A stretch of 64,000 nt of DNA from Buttiauxella sp. A111 (GTDB lineage Bacteria > Pseudomonadota > Gammaproteobacteria > Enterobacterales > Enterobacteriaceae). Shown one piece after another: positions 17,796-24,976 of this stretch; positions within the stretch are counted from its first letter, which is position 1, and each line of letters begins with the position of its first letter. The stretch is taken from NCBI RefSeq assembly GCF_014189855.1, contig NZ_BJFN01000004.1, forward strand, positions 434,001 through 498,000. The letters run 5' to 3'. The position numbers and the translations under genes were made by a program. Under the pieces are notes generated by a model, which saw nothing but the letters and a program-made list of their open reading frames with translations, was not told the origin of the DNA and ran no database searches.

Positions 17796-18184
17796 TTCCC
17801 CTCCTCAGCAGCTGCTCGCTTCTCCAGCCGTGATTTGTACATAAGGACAAAAGTAATCATGACCGCAGCTGCCACCAGCGCGCCGACCGATTCAGGGATG
17901 GGAATGGCCTCAGTGCCTGGCGCTAACTTCCCCAGCGTGGAGCTCAGTGTGGCGTTAAGAATGGCGGTCATATACTTCGCGCCAATAAGCCCACATAAGA
18001 ATGAAGCCAGACCAAATAACAGCTTTTCCCACCAGCGCAGGTTTCTCGATGTCAGCACATACAGCGTCGCACCAGCAAACGCGCCGAGAATAACCCCGGC
18101 ATCAGTGTTGGCCCATAGTCCTGCGAACGTCACTGTAGTCACTGCAACATGAGCCGCCGCAGTGCCGGAAATAGGTTCGGACAC
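17792..18184 (-). CDS. Putative phage holin (second membrane protein of lysis cassette)
   Basis: 130 residues, MSEPISGTAAAHVAV start, with hydrophobic segments at about 13-45 (GVILGAFAGATLYVL), 55-70 and 100-115 and a charged C-terminus (KSRLEKRAAAEEGK). This matches the small putative holins that precede DUF754 proteins in lambdoid lysis cassettes. First gene of the lysis cassette on the minus strand. Confidence 0.72.
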   Translation of the reverse strand: MSEPISGTAAAHVAVTTVTFAGLWANTDAGVILGAFAGATLYVLTSRNLRWWEKLLFGLASFLCGLIGAKYMTAILNATLSSTLGKLAPGTEAIPIPESVGALVAAAVMITFVLMYKSRLEKRAAAEEGK

Positions 18185-18289
18185 TCGGCCCTCCAGAAAT
18201 AAAAGGCCGCCACGAGGCAGCCATTGGAACGGATGTTAAATTCGATTTATTAGAATTAACATAACAACTCATAATTAGCGTGCTTTGCA

Positions 18290-18397
18290 TATACTGAGCT
18301 TGTCAGTTAACTCGCTGACTTTAGCGTATTAGATTAGTAATGATTGGGTTTCTCCTTTAAGCCAGATATCCGCCCCCCCGGTATCTGGCTTTTTTAT
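18290..18397 (+). ncRNA. Candidate plus-strand small RNA in late region
   Basis: Between the lysis cassette and the methyltransferase the plus strand has a TATACT hexamer (18290-18295), then a 5' hairpin GTCAG/CTGAC (about 18302-18319), an unstructured segment with TTTCTCCTTT that is complementary to a Shine-Dalgarno sequence, and a strong terminator. Expected RNA about 95 nt. No reading frame of note. Layout is that of an Hfq-type sRNA; the promoter -35 is poor, so expression is inference. Confidence 0.45.
18360..18397 (+). terminator. Strong plus-strand intrinsic terminator
   Basis: 9-bp stem AGCCAGATA/TATCTGGCT around a C-rich loop, followed by TTTTTTATTT. No T tract on the minus strand, so it does not serve the late operon. 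Confidence 0.85.
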
Positions 18398-18464
18398 TTA
18401 CCTTTCCTCTTTACCTGTTTTCGATTGTTTCAGACTTACTCTGCTGAATATCAACCAACCAGGC

Positions 18465-19499
18465 TTACCGCTCGATCTCTTCTTTCGTTTGAGCAAACCT
18501 TTCAGCATCCAGCTCGACACCTATTGCACGACGCCCAAGTTCTTTCGCTGCTTTGATTGTTGAACCAGACCCCATAAAGAAGTCGGCAACCACATCGCCG
18601 GGTTTGCTGCTGGCGTTGATAATCTGCCTCAGCATGTCAGCTGGTTTTTCACAAGGATGCTTGCCGGGATAAAACTGAACGGGTTTGTGCGTCCATACAT
18701 CGGTGTACGAAACCGAAACAGAAACAGCGAATGGACGACGAAGCGCTTTGAACTCATCCAGAAGATCAGAATATTTCCGGTTTAACGACTGCCAGGTTTC
18801 CACCAGCTGGTGGTGTGGTTTCTCCAGCTCGTTGCTCTGATGTTTGGTTATCGCGATCTGGCTGAAAAGCGCCTGAAGCTTCAGGTAATCAGCCTCATTC
18901 GGCAATTGCCACTGGCTGGCACCGAACCAGTGCGAAACCATGTTCTTCTTACCCGTGGCATCCGCCATCTGTTTTGACGTCACCCCCAGAGCTGCGCGTG
19001 CATTGCGGAAGTAATCAATCAGCGGAGCCAGAACGTGCTGTTTGGTATGGTTGCATTGCTCGGCGTAACTATCCGGTTTGTATGGTCCAGGGTAATGCTC
19101 TGCAAACAGAATGCGTTCAGTTGCCGGGAAGTAAGCGCGAAGGCTTTCCTTATTACACCCATTCCACCGTCCGGAAGGTTTCGCCCAGATGATGTGGTTC
19201 AGTACATTGAACCGATGACGCATCAGTAACTCAATATCAGCCGCCAACCGATGGCCACTGAACAGGTAGATGCTTCCGTTGGGTTTCATTACCCGCCAGA
19301 ACTCAGCCAGGCACGTATCGAGCCACGAAAGATAATCAGCATCCCCCCGCCATTGGTTATCCCAGCCGTCTGGCTTCACCCTGAAATAAGGCGGATCGGT
19401 AACGATAAGGTCGACGGAATTATCAGGAAGGGAAGCGAGAACATGAAGGCAATCAGCGTTGAACAACTCAACACTGTTTAAATTTACAGTATTTTTCAT
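18465..19499 (-). CDS. DNA methyltransferase, amino-group (DPPY) type
   Basis: 344-residue SAM-dependent DNA methylase. Motif IV DPPY is at residues 35-38 and the SAM-binding motif I FMGSGS at 308-313, so the catalytic motif precedes the SAM motif (beta-class order). A recognition region lies between (residues ~90-270). DPPY indicates N6-adenine or N4-cytosine methylation; target sequence unknown. No restriction gene is beside it, so it is an orphan, possibly protecting phage DNA from host restriction. Confidence 0.88.
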   Translation of the reverse strand: MKNTVNLNSVELFNADCLHVLASLPDNSVDLIVTDPPYFRVKPDGWDNQWRGDADYLSWLDTCLAEFWRVMKPNGSIYLFSGHRLAADIELLMRHRFNVLNHIIWAKPSGRWNGCNKESLRAYFPATERILFAEHYPGPYKPDSYAEQCNHTKQHVLAPLIDYFRNARAALGVTSKQMADATGKKNMVSHWFGASQWQLPNEADYLKLQALFSQIAITKHQSNELEKPHHQLVETWQSLNRKYSDLLDEFKALRRPFAVSVSVSYTDVWTHKPVQFYPGKHPCEKPADMLRQIINASSKPGDVVADFFMGSGSTIKAAKELGRRAIGVELDAERFAQTKEEIER

Positions 19500-19649
19500 A
19501 GATCAGTTAGCGGGTCTCTGATAGGCTCACTGTGCTTTAGCGCTAAAGCGGTGGGCCTCGGTTCGCTTGTGACCTTATAGCATGAGCGAATGGCTGGATG
19601 AGTGCTACAACACCCACCAGCCGCCCATTTTCACAACAAGAATTGCCAT

Positions 19650-19850
19650 CTAATGGCAGCGTTTAAAGTTCTCTCCGCCAGTATCCTCTACCGCTAACCC
19701 AGCCATAACCAACTGAGTCAGTATCAACTGGCAACGTCCCACACTTATGCGCATGAGGTTTGCCAGATACTCAACCGATTTCCAGTTTTGGTTACTTAGG
19801 CAGCTGTAAAGAATTCTGGCGGTATATGTCATACCTTGCTGTTTTAGCAT
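19650..19850 (-). CDS. Small winged-helix-like protein
   Basis: 66-residue product from MLKQQGMTYTARIL, preceded by AAGGG. It has a helix-turn-helix look (VEYLANLMRISVGRCQLILTQLVMAGLAVED), as in regulators that read one site with a winged helix. A longer open frame to 20138 covers the structured RNA upstream and is unlikely to be translated as a whole. It lies downstream of an intrinsic terminator, so expression could depend on readthrough. Confidence 0.55.
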   Translation of the reverse strand: MLKQQGMTYTARILYSCLSNQNWKSVEYLANLMRISVGRCQLILTQLVMAGLAVEDTGGENFKRCH

Positions 19851-19960
19851 GTCTTTTACCCTTAATAATTGGTGTGACACACAGATAACTCTGGTTCGAT
19901 AAAGCAGCAAGCTGAAAGGTTTGTATACCGGAGTGGAAGCGTATTTATTAAACTTCTGAC

Positions 19961-19986
19961 ATAAAAAAACCCGTAAAGACGGGTTG
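19961..19986 (-). terminator. Intrinsic terminator of structured leader RNA
   Basis: Minus strand AACCCG, six-base loop, CGGGTT followed by TTTTTA. Lies between the structured RNA and the small winged-helix gene. Confidence 0.75.
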
Positions 19987-20127
19987 TTTATTGCATTCGG
20001 CTGAGCGCTGGCGGGTGCGGCCGACAGGTTCGATAGTGCGATTCTGTGAAATCCACCAGCGCTCATGCGAATGCGCTTTCCAGTCACTCCGGGGAAACCC
20101 ATCATCGCAGACTGAAAAGCTTTAATA

Positions 20128-20205
20128 TGGACCGCCATCGAGGTCTCGAACCCCGCTCCCTACAACATAAATGGTCGCTTGCTCTTCCTGACGAGCTAAT
20201 GGCGG
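20128..20205 (-). tRNA. tRNA-like element (degenerate, encoded CCA)
   Basis: 78-base cloverleaf-like segment. Acceptor CCGCCAT/ATGGCGG with encoded TCCA, TA at positions 8-9, D-arm GCTC/GAGC, T-arm CGGGG-TTCGAGA-CCTCG. The anticodon arm GCGAC/GTTGT has two G-T pairs and a CATTTAT loop with A where U33 is invariant and an extra base before the stem. If read normally the anticodon would be TTT (Lys). These defects suggest a tRNA mimic or decayed tRNA rather than a decoding tRNA. Confidence 0.5.
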
Positions 20206-20365
20206 ATTGTGCTAATCCTTGAGGCGAGTGCCGCAACGGGCGCAGAGAATAAGTGAGACGTGGTGAGCGTGTAAATTAAATAGGGTATGCGAAAAATTGA
20301 AATTCGTAGAATTTCTGAAAACTCTAGTTATTCTTACCCTGTCAGTTGGCAAGATACCAGGTTGC

Positions 20366-20560
20366 CTAACTCGATGGCTGCTCCAGTCGCGCACTTAATA
20401 CTTCAATATCCGGACTATGGTCAATGTCCCGATCGCCATGCAAGGATACCCAATAACCTGGTAGCATTTTGCCAGTATCCAAATCTTCAACATCTGTTTT
20501 TACAAAGTATGCAATTCTGACTTGCCCTGCATACTGTATCCAGTAATAGCCTTCGTTCAT
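20366..20560 (-). CDS. Small phage protein, YYWI paralogue 1
   Basis: 64 residues beginning MNEGYYWIQYAGQVRIAYF. It is a clear paralogue of the gene at 20711-20905 (EGYYWIQ, GQV, IA, EDxxTG, EVLS.RL shared along the whole length). Upstream both share ATGCTATTCT, likely a -10 region. Function not recognised; small YYWI proteins of this type occur as accessory genes in lambdoid phages. Confidence 0.7.
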   Translation of the reverse strand: MNEGYYWIQYAGQVRIAYFVKTDVEDLDTGKMLPGYWVSLHGDRDIDHSPDIEVLSARLEQPSS

Positions 20561-20710
20561 CAGCTGTATCTCTAAGCAAGCAATGACTTGAGAATAGCAT
20601 CTAAGGGATGTTTGTTTGTGCCGATGCTTCGATAATTAACAGATAAGCAGAGATTAAAAAGTCCCGGAGAGTACGAGACTTCAATGTTTAAGCGTTTGAG
20701 CTGGCGCCCA

Positions 20711-20905
20711 TTATGTTGGTGGTTGCAATCGGGGACTTAAAACCTCGACCGCACTCGTGTGGATAATGTCACGTAGTACGCCGAATAGCTCCCAACCACC
20801 GCTTACCCTCTCACCCGTTTCGAAGTCTTCAGCGTTCTGACTGAAGTAACGAGCTATCTGTACCTGCCCTTCAAATTGAATCCAGTAATAACCCTCTTCC
20901 ATCAT
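20711..20905 (-). CDS. Small phage protein, YYWI paralogue 2
   Basis: 64 residues (MMEEGYYWIQFEGQVQIARY), paralogous to the neighbour at 20366. The promoter region has TATTCT (-10) in the same ATGCTATTCT context and an 11-bp palindrome AGGTTGAACCT at 20956-20966 near the presumed -35. Tandem duplication with divergence explains the pair. No function can be given. Confidence 0.7.
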   Translation of the reverse strand: MMEEGYYWIQFEGQVQIARYFSQNAEDFETGERVSGGWELFGVLRDIIHTSAVEVLSPRLQPPT

Positions 20906-20955
20906 CTGTGTCTCTGTAGCTTTTGATAATGAAAGAATAGCATGTGTAATTTTTC

Positions 20956-20966
20956 AGGTTGAACCT
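20956..20966. promoter_or_regulatory. Palindrome near promoter of YYWI paralogue 2
   Basis: AGGTTGAACCT, perfect apart from the central base, about 20 bases before the TATTCT hexamer. Candidate operator; no matching copy before the first paralogue. Confidence 0.3.
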
Positions 20967-21060
20967 AACCTGCTTATTACGTTGCTACATATCGCCGTGT
21001 ACACGCCAGCTTCCGTGACTCCTTTTATGGCTTGTCCACTTTTTCAAAACCCATAAATGC

Positions 21061-21083
21061 AAAAACCCGCCAAGTGGCGGGTT
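21061..21083 (-). terminator. Intrinsic terminator after 57-residue gene
   Basis: Minus strand AACCCGCC, loop ACTT, GGCGGGTT plus TTT. Located 20 bases after the small gene stop. Confidence 0.75.
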
Positions 21084-21103
21084 ACAAAAAGCACCAGCTA
21101 GGT

Positions 21104-21277
21104 TCATGCTGCCTTACGACGACGCGGCTTACCCTGCTGTTCTTTACCCGAAACGGTAGCATGGGTAAACGCATTAGGCGCAGCCTTCATCAGTACTTCA
21201 ACAGCAGCACCCATACCTGCGAATGCTTTCATAGTGTCGAATTTAACTTCTGGCTTGGTTGCTTTTTGAGCTTTCAT
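21104..21277 (-). CDS. Small basic phage protein (57 residues)
   Basis: MKAQKATKPEVKFDTMKAF start behind GAGGTA; Ala/Met-rich middle helix (AGMGAAVEVLMKAAPNAF) and a basic end (GKPRRRKAA). Its own terminator follows. Upstream there is a 15-base palindrome at 21412-21426. Not recognised. Too short to appear in many annotations, but ribosome site, codon quality and terminator support it. Confidence 0.6.
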   Translation of the reverse strand: MKAQKATKPEVKFDTMKAFAGMGAAVEVLMKAAPNAFTHATVSGKEQQGKPRRRKAA

Positions 21278-21411
21278 AAATACCTCGGAGACTATAGACG
21301 TTGTCTCTAACCTTCAACTTAAGAGTAGTAGTTACCACTACCCATTACCAATTGAGTATACCAATCAGTATTATCAACTTCAGATTGCCGTCTGTGTTTG
21401 ACAATTCAGCA

Positions 21412-21426
21412 TTACCTTTAAGGTAA
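21412..21426. promoter_or_regulatory. Perfect 15-bp palindrome, candidate operator
   Basis: TTACCTTTAAGGTAA: arms TTACCTT/AAGGTAA around one base, about 135 bases before the 57-residue gene and just after the acetyltransferase-like gene. No other copy noticed in the window. Confidence 0.35.
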
Positions 21427-21462
21427 GCGTGCCACATCGTACAACCTGCAACGGGATCCCGT

Positions 21463-22002
21463 CTAGCTTAATTGAGCGAATTTATTGAACACATCTTCAA
21501 TATCAGAGGTATTCGCTTCCATAACATACCCACAAGGCAGCAAACGAAATCCAAAACCCTCATAGAAACCATGTAACTCAGGTACGGGCTCAACGATTCG
21601 TACCGTTGGGCATTCTACGGCCATACAAAAGAGATACGCACTCATTAAAGTGATTAGGACCATGCGCCCTTTTAATGGGTGTTCCGCATCATCTTTTACG
21701 AAGCTTTCTATCATATGGATGCTAAATACATACTCTTCAACCCTGAAGATACATAGCGCAGCACCCGAAGGAACACCTTCCATTACCCCCTGGTTCAGCA
21801 ATTTTATGCAAAACTCATAGCGATCGGGCGAGTTACCGTGGGTGGAAAGCACGTAGTCCCACTCTAAGTCCCCAAAACCACCAGATAACACTTTGTAGTC
21901 ATCATCACTTATAGGGCCAACAGCTAACGGAAGTCCGTAATTATCAATAACTAATTGAATATTATTTCGAACAGATTGACCGATCTCATCAAGTGTTAGC
22001 AT
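21463..22002 (-). CDS. GNAT-like acetyltransferase family protein
   Basis: 179 residues from MLTLDEIGQSV, whose ATG follows GAGG. The C-terminal half looks like a GNAT fold (GRMVLITLMSAYLFCMAVEC, then EPVPELHGFYEGFGFRLLP resembling the final F-Y-x-x-G-F motif). Substrate unknown. It stands first after the late leader terminator, a common place for morons. N-terminal acetyl-CoA loop is not clear, so the family call is moderate. Confidence 0.5.
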   Translation of the reverse strand: MLTLDEIGQSVRNNIQLVIDNYGLPLAVGPISDDDYKVLSGGFGDLEWDYVLSTHGNSPDRYEFCIKLLNQGVMEGVPSGAALCIFRVEEYVFSIHMIESFVKDDAEHPLKGRMVLITLMSAYLFCMAVECPTVRIVEPVPELHGFYEGFGFRLLPCGYVMEANTSDIEDVFNKFAQLS

Positions 22003-22111
22003 CAATGCCTCAGACGTACAAAGTTCAGATGAACCTATTCTACCCTGGAACCGCACCGTGATAAGTCGTGGAAGTTGTAAAAGATATGTAATACTTGGAC
22101 TTGAAAAAATA

Positions 22112-22217
22112 AAACCCGCACTAAGCGGGTTATGTTCTCACTCTTGTTGCTCAACTAATAGCGTTTTCGCTGACAAGGTGTGCTCAGTTCGTTTTTACGT
22201 CCCGAGCTTAGCACGAT
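22112..22217 (-). promoter_or_regulatory. Probable late leader with terminator (pR'-tR' equivalent)
   Basis: Directly after the Q-position gene on the minus strand there is no gene for ~200 bases; a strong terminator (AACCCGC, loop, GCGGGTT, then TTTATTTTTT at 22112-22130) lies about 90 bases in. This is the arrangement expected for a Q-controlled late promoter and its leader terminator. A weak -35/-10 pair (TTGAAT, 17 bases, GTAAAA) can be read at the start. Terminator seen; promoter inferred. Confidence 0.5.
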
Positions 22218-22796
22218 TCAAACAGTTTCCGCGCAATGATGCAAGCTAAATCTGATGCTATTTGTGTCGAATGCATCACACATTGGGGCGTACAGCATCG
22301 ATTCTGCTAAATTCAACCAGACATCAATACGGGTTTCACAGGTTCTCAGACACCATTCAGGGTGTTTGTAGTGTAGATCCCGCGCCATGGCCTTTTTACT
22401 CATGCGGCGCTGATAGCGGTCATTTAAATATCCGACAAAATGGCCATACCCCTGAGACTTCAGAACTGCGCCAATCACACCATCAATCTTCAGCGCTTCC
22501 TCGTCAGTACAGAATGCCAGGTTGCTTTTGTTTTTCCCGCTCAGAATATCCTTCAAAAACTCTTCCAGTTCCGGCTTAGTAATGCCCGACTTCTTCATGC
22601 GGCGAAGTGCTTCATTGATAGCTGTTTTAGTTAACGTCTTTGTTGCCAGGAGTTGGTTAAACATATTGCCACCACTACCTCCACCAATGAATGACCAGCG
22701 CCCCCACATGCGAAGCTTCCCCTGAATCCAGATGCTTTCTAATGTATGCAACCGAGCCACCTCGCCTGGTTTACCAATCTCTGAGGGATTAATCAT
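22218..22796 (-). CDS. DUF1133 protein, presumed late antiterminator (Q position)
   Basis: 192 residues; the N-terminus NPSEIGKPGEVARLHTLESIW and WGRWSFIGGG follow the DUF1133 pattern. This family replaces Q in many lambdoid phages and has a C-terminal helix-turn-helix-like part (MSKKAMARDLHYKHPEWCLRTCETRI, shown in part). It overlaps ninG by 4 bp and is followed by the late leader. Antiterminator activity is inferred from place and family. Confidence 0.78.
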   Translation of the reverse strand: MINPSEIGKPGEVARLHTLESIWIQGKLRMWGRWSFIGGGSGGNMFNQLLATKTLTKTAINEALRRMKKSGITKPELEEFLKDILSGKNKSNLAFCTDEEALKIDGVIGAVLKSQGYGHFVGYLNDRYQRRMSKKAMARDLHYKHPEWCLRTCETRIDVWLNLAESMLYAPMCDAFDTNSIRFSLHHCAETV

Positions 22797-23392
22797 GCCA
22801 CCTCCTGCTGTTTAAGTTCTTTCAGTTTGGCCCGGTAGTTACCCCGGATCAGGATGTAATCTTCGCGCTTCCAATTCGGTAGTTCGTGCGGCCCCATGAG
22901 TTCGTCAAAACGCGTTTGCCCTATCTTGGCTATGAGTGCCGGGCGATAAGCTGTCAGGTTGCCAGACAAGTGGTTATTGCAAGGGGCGCATTGCCGATGG
23001 CAATTGTCCTCGTTGAATCGCAATTCTGGATTTGAACCGGTAGTACGGAAATGTCCCGCATGATACTGGCCGTCATGGAATCGACCGCAACTGATACACG
23101 GCAATCCCTTGTCGCGGTATCGGATATATTCATTGAAAGCCTGCTGAGCCTGCCGTTTAAAGTAGTTAAGAGGTTGAACTGCCAGACGACGCTCTGCCCG
23201 AAGCCTTCGCCCCTCTTTATCTTTCTTACGCTGCTGCTGTTTGGCCCTCCGTTGAGCCTCAGCCTTTGCTGCATCATTCACCGCCTTGCCATGGCTGCTG
23301 GCGCATTCATAAGAGCAGACGATTTGCTCATTACGCGATGGATGAAACCACTCACGGCATACTTTGCATTTGCGACGAGGTTGCTTAGCCAT
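22793..23392 (-). CDS. ninG: NinG (Rap) recombination nuclease
   Basis: 199 residues from MAKQPRRKCKVCREW (AGGTGAGC ribosome site); an in-frame ATG at 23476 lies inside ninB and is not used. Two zinc-binding cysteine pairs at the N-terminus (CKVC, CSYEC) and an HNH-like centre (CISCGRFHDGQYHAGHFR, HRQCAPCNNHLSGN). Rap is a structure-specific nuclease that resolves D-loops in Red-type recombination. Confidence 0.92.
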   Translation of the reverse strand: MAKQPRRKCKVCREWFHPSRNEQIVCSYECASSHGKAVNDAAKAEAQRRAKQQQRKKDKEGRRLRAERRLAVQPLNYFKRQAQQAFNEYIRYRDKGLPCISCGRFHDGQYHAGHFRTTGSNPELRFNEDNCHRQCAPCNNHLSGNLTAYRPALIAKIGQTRFDELMGPHELPNWKREDYILIRGNYRAKLKELKQQEVA

Positions 23393-23399
23393 GCTCACC

Positions 23400-23855
23400 T
23401 CACTGATTCGACTGCTCGCGTAGCTGCTGATACTCGCAGCCCCGCGGAATAGTGAGAAGAAGGCCGAACTGCGCACACCACATCTCGATCTGGCGCAGGA
23501 ATTGATGCATTTCTCCGGTACCTAAATCAGAAGTGTGCCTCGCTTCCCATGTCGTGGTTTTTTCACCAGTGATGAAATCTGTGTAGGTGACTTCAACGCA
23601 TCCGAGATAGGTTTTTTTGAAATTGCGCTTTACCCACTCAGGAGTCGCATCAGCGCGTCCCGAACGAATCAGGTACTCGCTGATTTCCCCGTACCACATA
23701 TGACTTAAAGCGTTCTGTGGAAGGCTGCGTTTATCACGCCATGGCTTGAGTATCAGGCGATAGCAATCACCACCAGCTAAAAGCGGTTGAAGTTGCTGAC
23801 CAATGACATCGAAGTTAGTCTGGTGAAGGCGAATGCCCTCTTTCGGGAAGCTCAT
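23400..23855 (-). CDS. ninB: NinB recombination protein
   Basis: 151 residues with the NinB core (LKPWRDKRSLPQNALSHMWY, KRNFKKTYLG, GEMHQFLRQIEMWCAQFG). NinB (Orf) binds ssDNA and replaces RecFOR functions in phage recombination. Its ATG overlaps the stop of a 32-codon peptide gene (ATGA). Confidence 0.92.
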   Translation of the reverse strand: MSFPKEGIRLHQTNFDVIGQQLQPLLAGGDCYRLILKPWRDKRSLPQNALSHMWYGEISEYLIRSGRADATPEWVKRNFKKTYLGCVEVTYTDFITGEKTTTWEARHTSDLGTGEMHQFLRQIEMWCAQFGLLLTIPRGCEYQQLREQSNQ

Positions 23856-23950
23856 GCGTTACCCCCTCGGGCAAACGCTGAATGCAAAAAGTCTCTGGCG
23901 TTGGATAACGTCAGGCGAGAGAGTTCTAATTGATAGTATATTTGCGCCAT
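23852..23950 (-). CDS. 32-residue leader peptide gene before ninB
   Basis: MAQIYYQLELSRLTL... ending ARGGNA, with GGAG before the ATG and a 4-bp stop/start overlap with ninB. The start codon lies in the arm of hairpin GCGCCA/TGGCGC with the ribosome site in its loop, so translation may be structure-controlled and couple to ninB. Small but context argues for translation. Confidence 0.55.
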   Translation of the reverse strand: MAQIYYQLELSRLTLSNARDFLHSAFARGGNA

Positions 23951-24000
23951 GGTTTTCTCCGTGGCGCAGCAGGCGTAGGTTGTTCAAGCCTACATTTGAA
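23945..24000 (-). promoter_or_regulatory. Twin-hairpin translational leader, copy 1
   Basis: Minus strand: hairpin GTAGG..CCTAC with TGAACAAC loop, then hairpin GCGCCA..TGGCGC whose loop holds the GGAG site and whose 3' arm holds the ATG. The same two-hairpin pattern recurs at 24966-25026. Confidence 0.5.
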
Positions 24001-24235
24001 GTGTATCAAAGCAATGAGTAATTCGGTAGCCAGCTTTTTCTAACATTTGAGTAAACAGCGTTGGTGTGCCTACAATGTCATCCGGATGAAGGGGGACAAA
24101 GGATATCTCGTCACCACGACGATACATCAGGGCGCGGCCACCATCCGGGAAGCTCCCGAATTTCGCCACCACAGCATAATCGTGGCAGCGTATAACCGCG
24201 TAACCTGTCTCTGGTAATTCTTCTTGTACAAACAC
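23990..24235 (-). CDS. Conserved phage protein, unknown
   Basis: 81 residues with GTG start behind AAGGGGG (an out-of-frame ATG overlaps it). Segments YAVIRCHDYAVVAKFGSF and FTQMLEKAGYRITHCFDT. I do not recognise the family. It sits in the nin region where phages carry variable small genes. Confidence 0.6.
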   Translation of the reverse strand: MFVQEELPETGYAVIRCHDYAVVAKFGSFPDGGRALMYRRGDEISFVPLHPDDIVGTPTLFTQMLEKAGYRITHCFDTLQM

Positions 24236-24288
24236 ATCAACCCCCTTGCACCTAACTAATCCCTGAAAAAACTGAATGAAACCGCTAA

Positions 24289-24528
24289 TTAGTAACCGCC
24301 AAACCAGTCGTCAGCGCTTTCCCAGGTATCTTGCAGGATTTCCTCAACTATCTTTTTGTCGTCTTTCTCTACACCTGTGACAGACAGGCCATCGGAACCA
24401 GCCTGGCGAATTGTGAGGCTGCAATCTTCATAACGGCGGGACAGTCGCTTGCTCAATTCTTCTTGCAGAGCGGGGAGCGCTCCATTGGGCAGTTTTTTTG
24501 TTCGGTCGATAGTCACTTCTACTTTCAT
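24289..24528 (-). CDS. dinI: DinI-family protein, phage-encoded
   Basis: 79 residues (MKVEVTIDRTKKLPNGA...). DinI/MsgA family: N-terminal strand, RLSRRYEDCSLTIRQ helix-strand and an acidic C-terminus (ILQDTWESADDWF). The E. coli protein modulates RecA filaments and UmuD/LexA cleavage. A strong AGGAGG site precedes the start, and an SOS box lies 22 bases upstream, so it is DNA-damage induced. Confidence 0.88.
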   Translation of the reverse strand: MKVEVTIDRTKKLPNGALPALQEELSKRLSRRYEDCSLTIRQAGSDGLSVTGVEKDDKKIVEEILQDTWESADDWFGGY

Positions 24529-24549
24529 AGTTCCTCCTGAATTGCACCA

Positions 24550-24565
24550 CTGTATAAATATACAG
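24550..24565. promoter_or_regulatory. LexA (SOS) box of phage dinI
   Basis: CTGTATAAATATACAG, full match to the CTGT-N8-ACAG consensus with an AT-rich palindromic centre. Confidence 0.9.
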
Positions 24566-24640
24566 TCATTATTAACACTATTTTTGAGCAATGCAATTAA
24601 AAAGACCATGAAGGGACTTTGGTTTTGTTTTTCACTGTTA

Positions 24641-24976
24641 TCAGGTGGTTATGAACCAAGCGGCATAAACCTTCAGCATGCAGATATTAAAAAGCCGCTG
24701 GAATCCCGCGCAGTTATAGCCCAAATAAAAAAGCCCCCACATAGTAGTGAGGGCTTTCGAAGATCCTATACCTGAAGTTATGTCAAAAAATCGACTTGGT
24801 GACACATAAGACAAGGCCGAAAACCTGTGCAATTGTGCTTCCAACATAAAGCCGAATTCTATGAGAAAGAAAACAGCATTGGTAATAATGACCTGAAAAA
24901 CCAGCAATATCAGAAACAAAACCCCATACAGCCTTCTGAGTTTATAACTGAATGTGCCCGTGTTTTCTTGCGCCAT
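24641..24976 (-). pseudogene. Small membrane protein, probable frameshift at T6 run
   Basis: Open frame of 111 codons starting MAQENTGTFSYK; one hydrophobic segment (VLFLILLVFQVIITNAVFFLI). The frame runs straight through an intrinsic terminator (24722-24756), which no normal gene does. One T fewer in the TTTTTT tract near 24785 would end the protein at TAA (24778-24780) just before the terminator, giving about 65 residues. So either a homopolymer frameshift or a sequencing error extended it. Function unknown. Confidence 0.5.
24722..24756 (-). terminator. Intrinsic terminator inside the extended frame
   Basis: AAGCCCTCAC/GTGGGGGCTT (one mismatch), loop TACTAT, followed by TTTTATTT on the minus strand. 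Confidence 0.8.

Larger units (their letters stand above)
19961..20205 (-). ncRNA. Structured leader RNA: tRNA-like head, long stem, terminator
   Basis: Reading on the minus strand: a tRNA-like fold (20205-20128), then a 19-bp stem with two mismatches (20056-20074 pairing 19993-20011, arms GCATTCG..TGAGCGCTGG) around a 44-base loop, then an intrinsic terminator at 19969-19985. No credible gene lies inside. A structured prophage antisense RNA of the C4/CI-immunity kind is one possible identity, but I cannot confirm it. Confidence 0.5.

Noticed and set aside
18465..19499. Restriction-modification system
   Set aside because: Only a methyltransferase is present; no endonuclease gene beside it, so treated as an orphan phage methylase.
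19850..20138. Long frame (162 codons to 19650) read as one protein
   Set aside because: It runs across a tRNA-like element, a long stem and an intrinsic terminator; only the last 66 codons have a ribosome site and a protein-like pattern.
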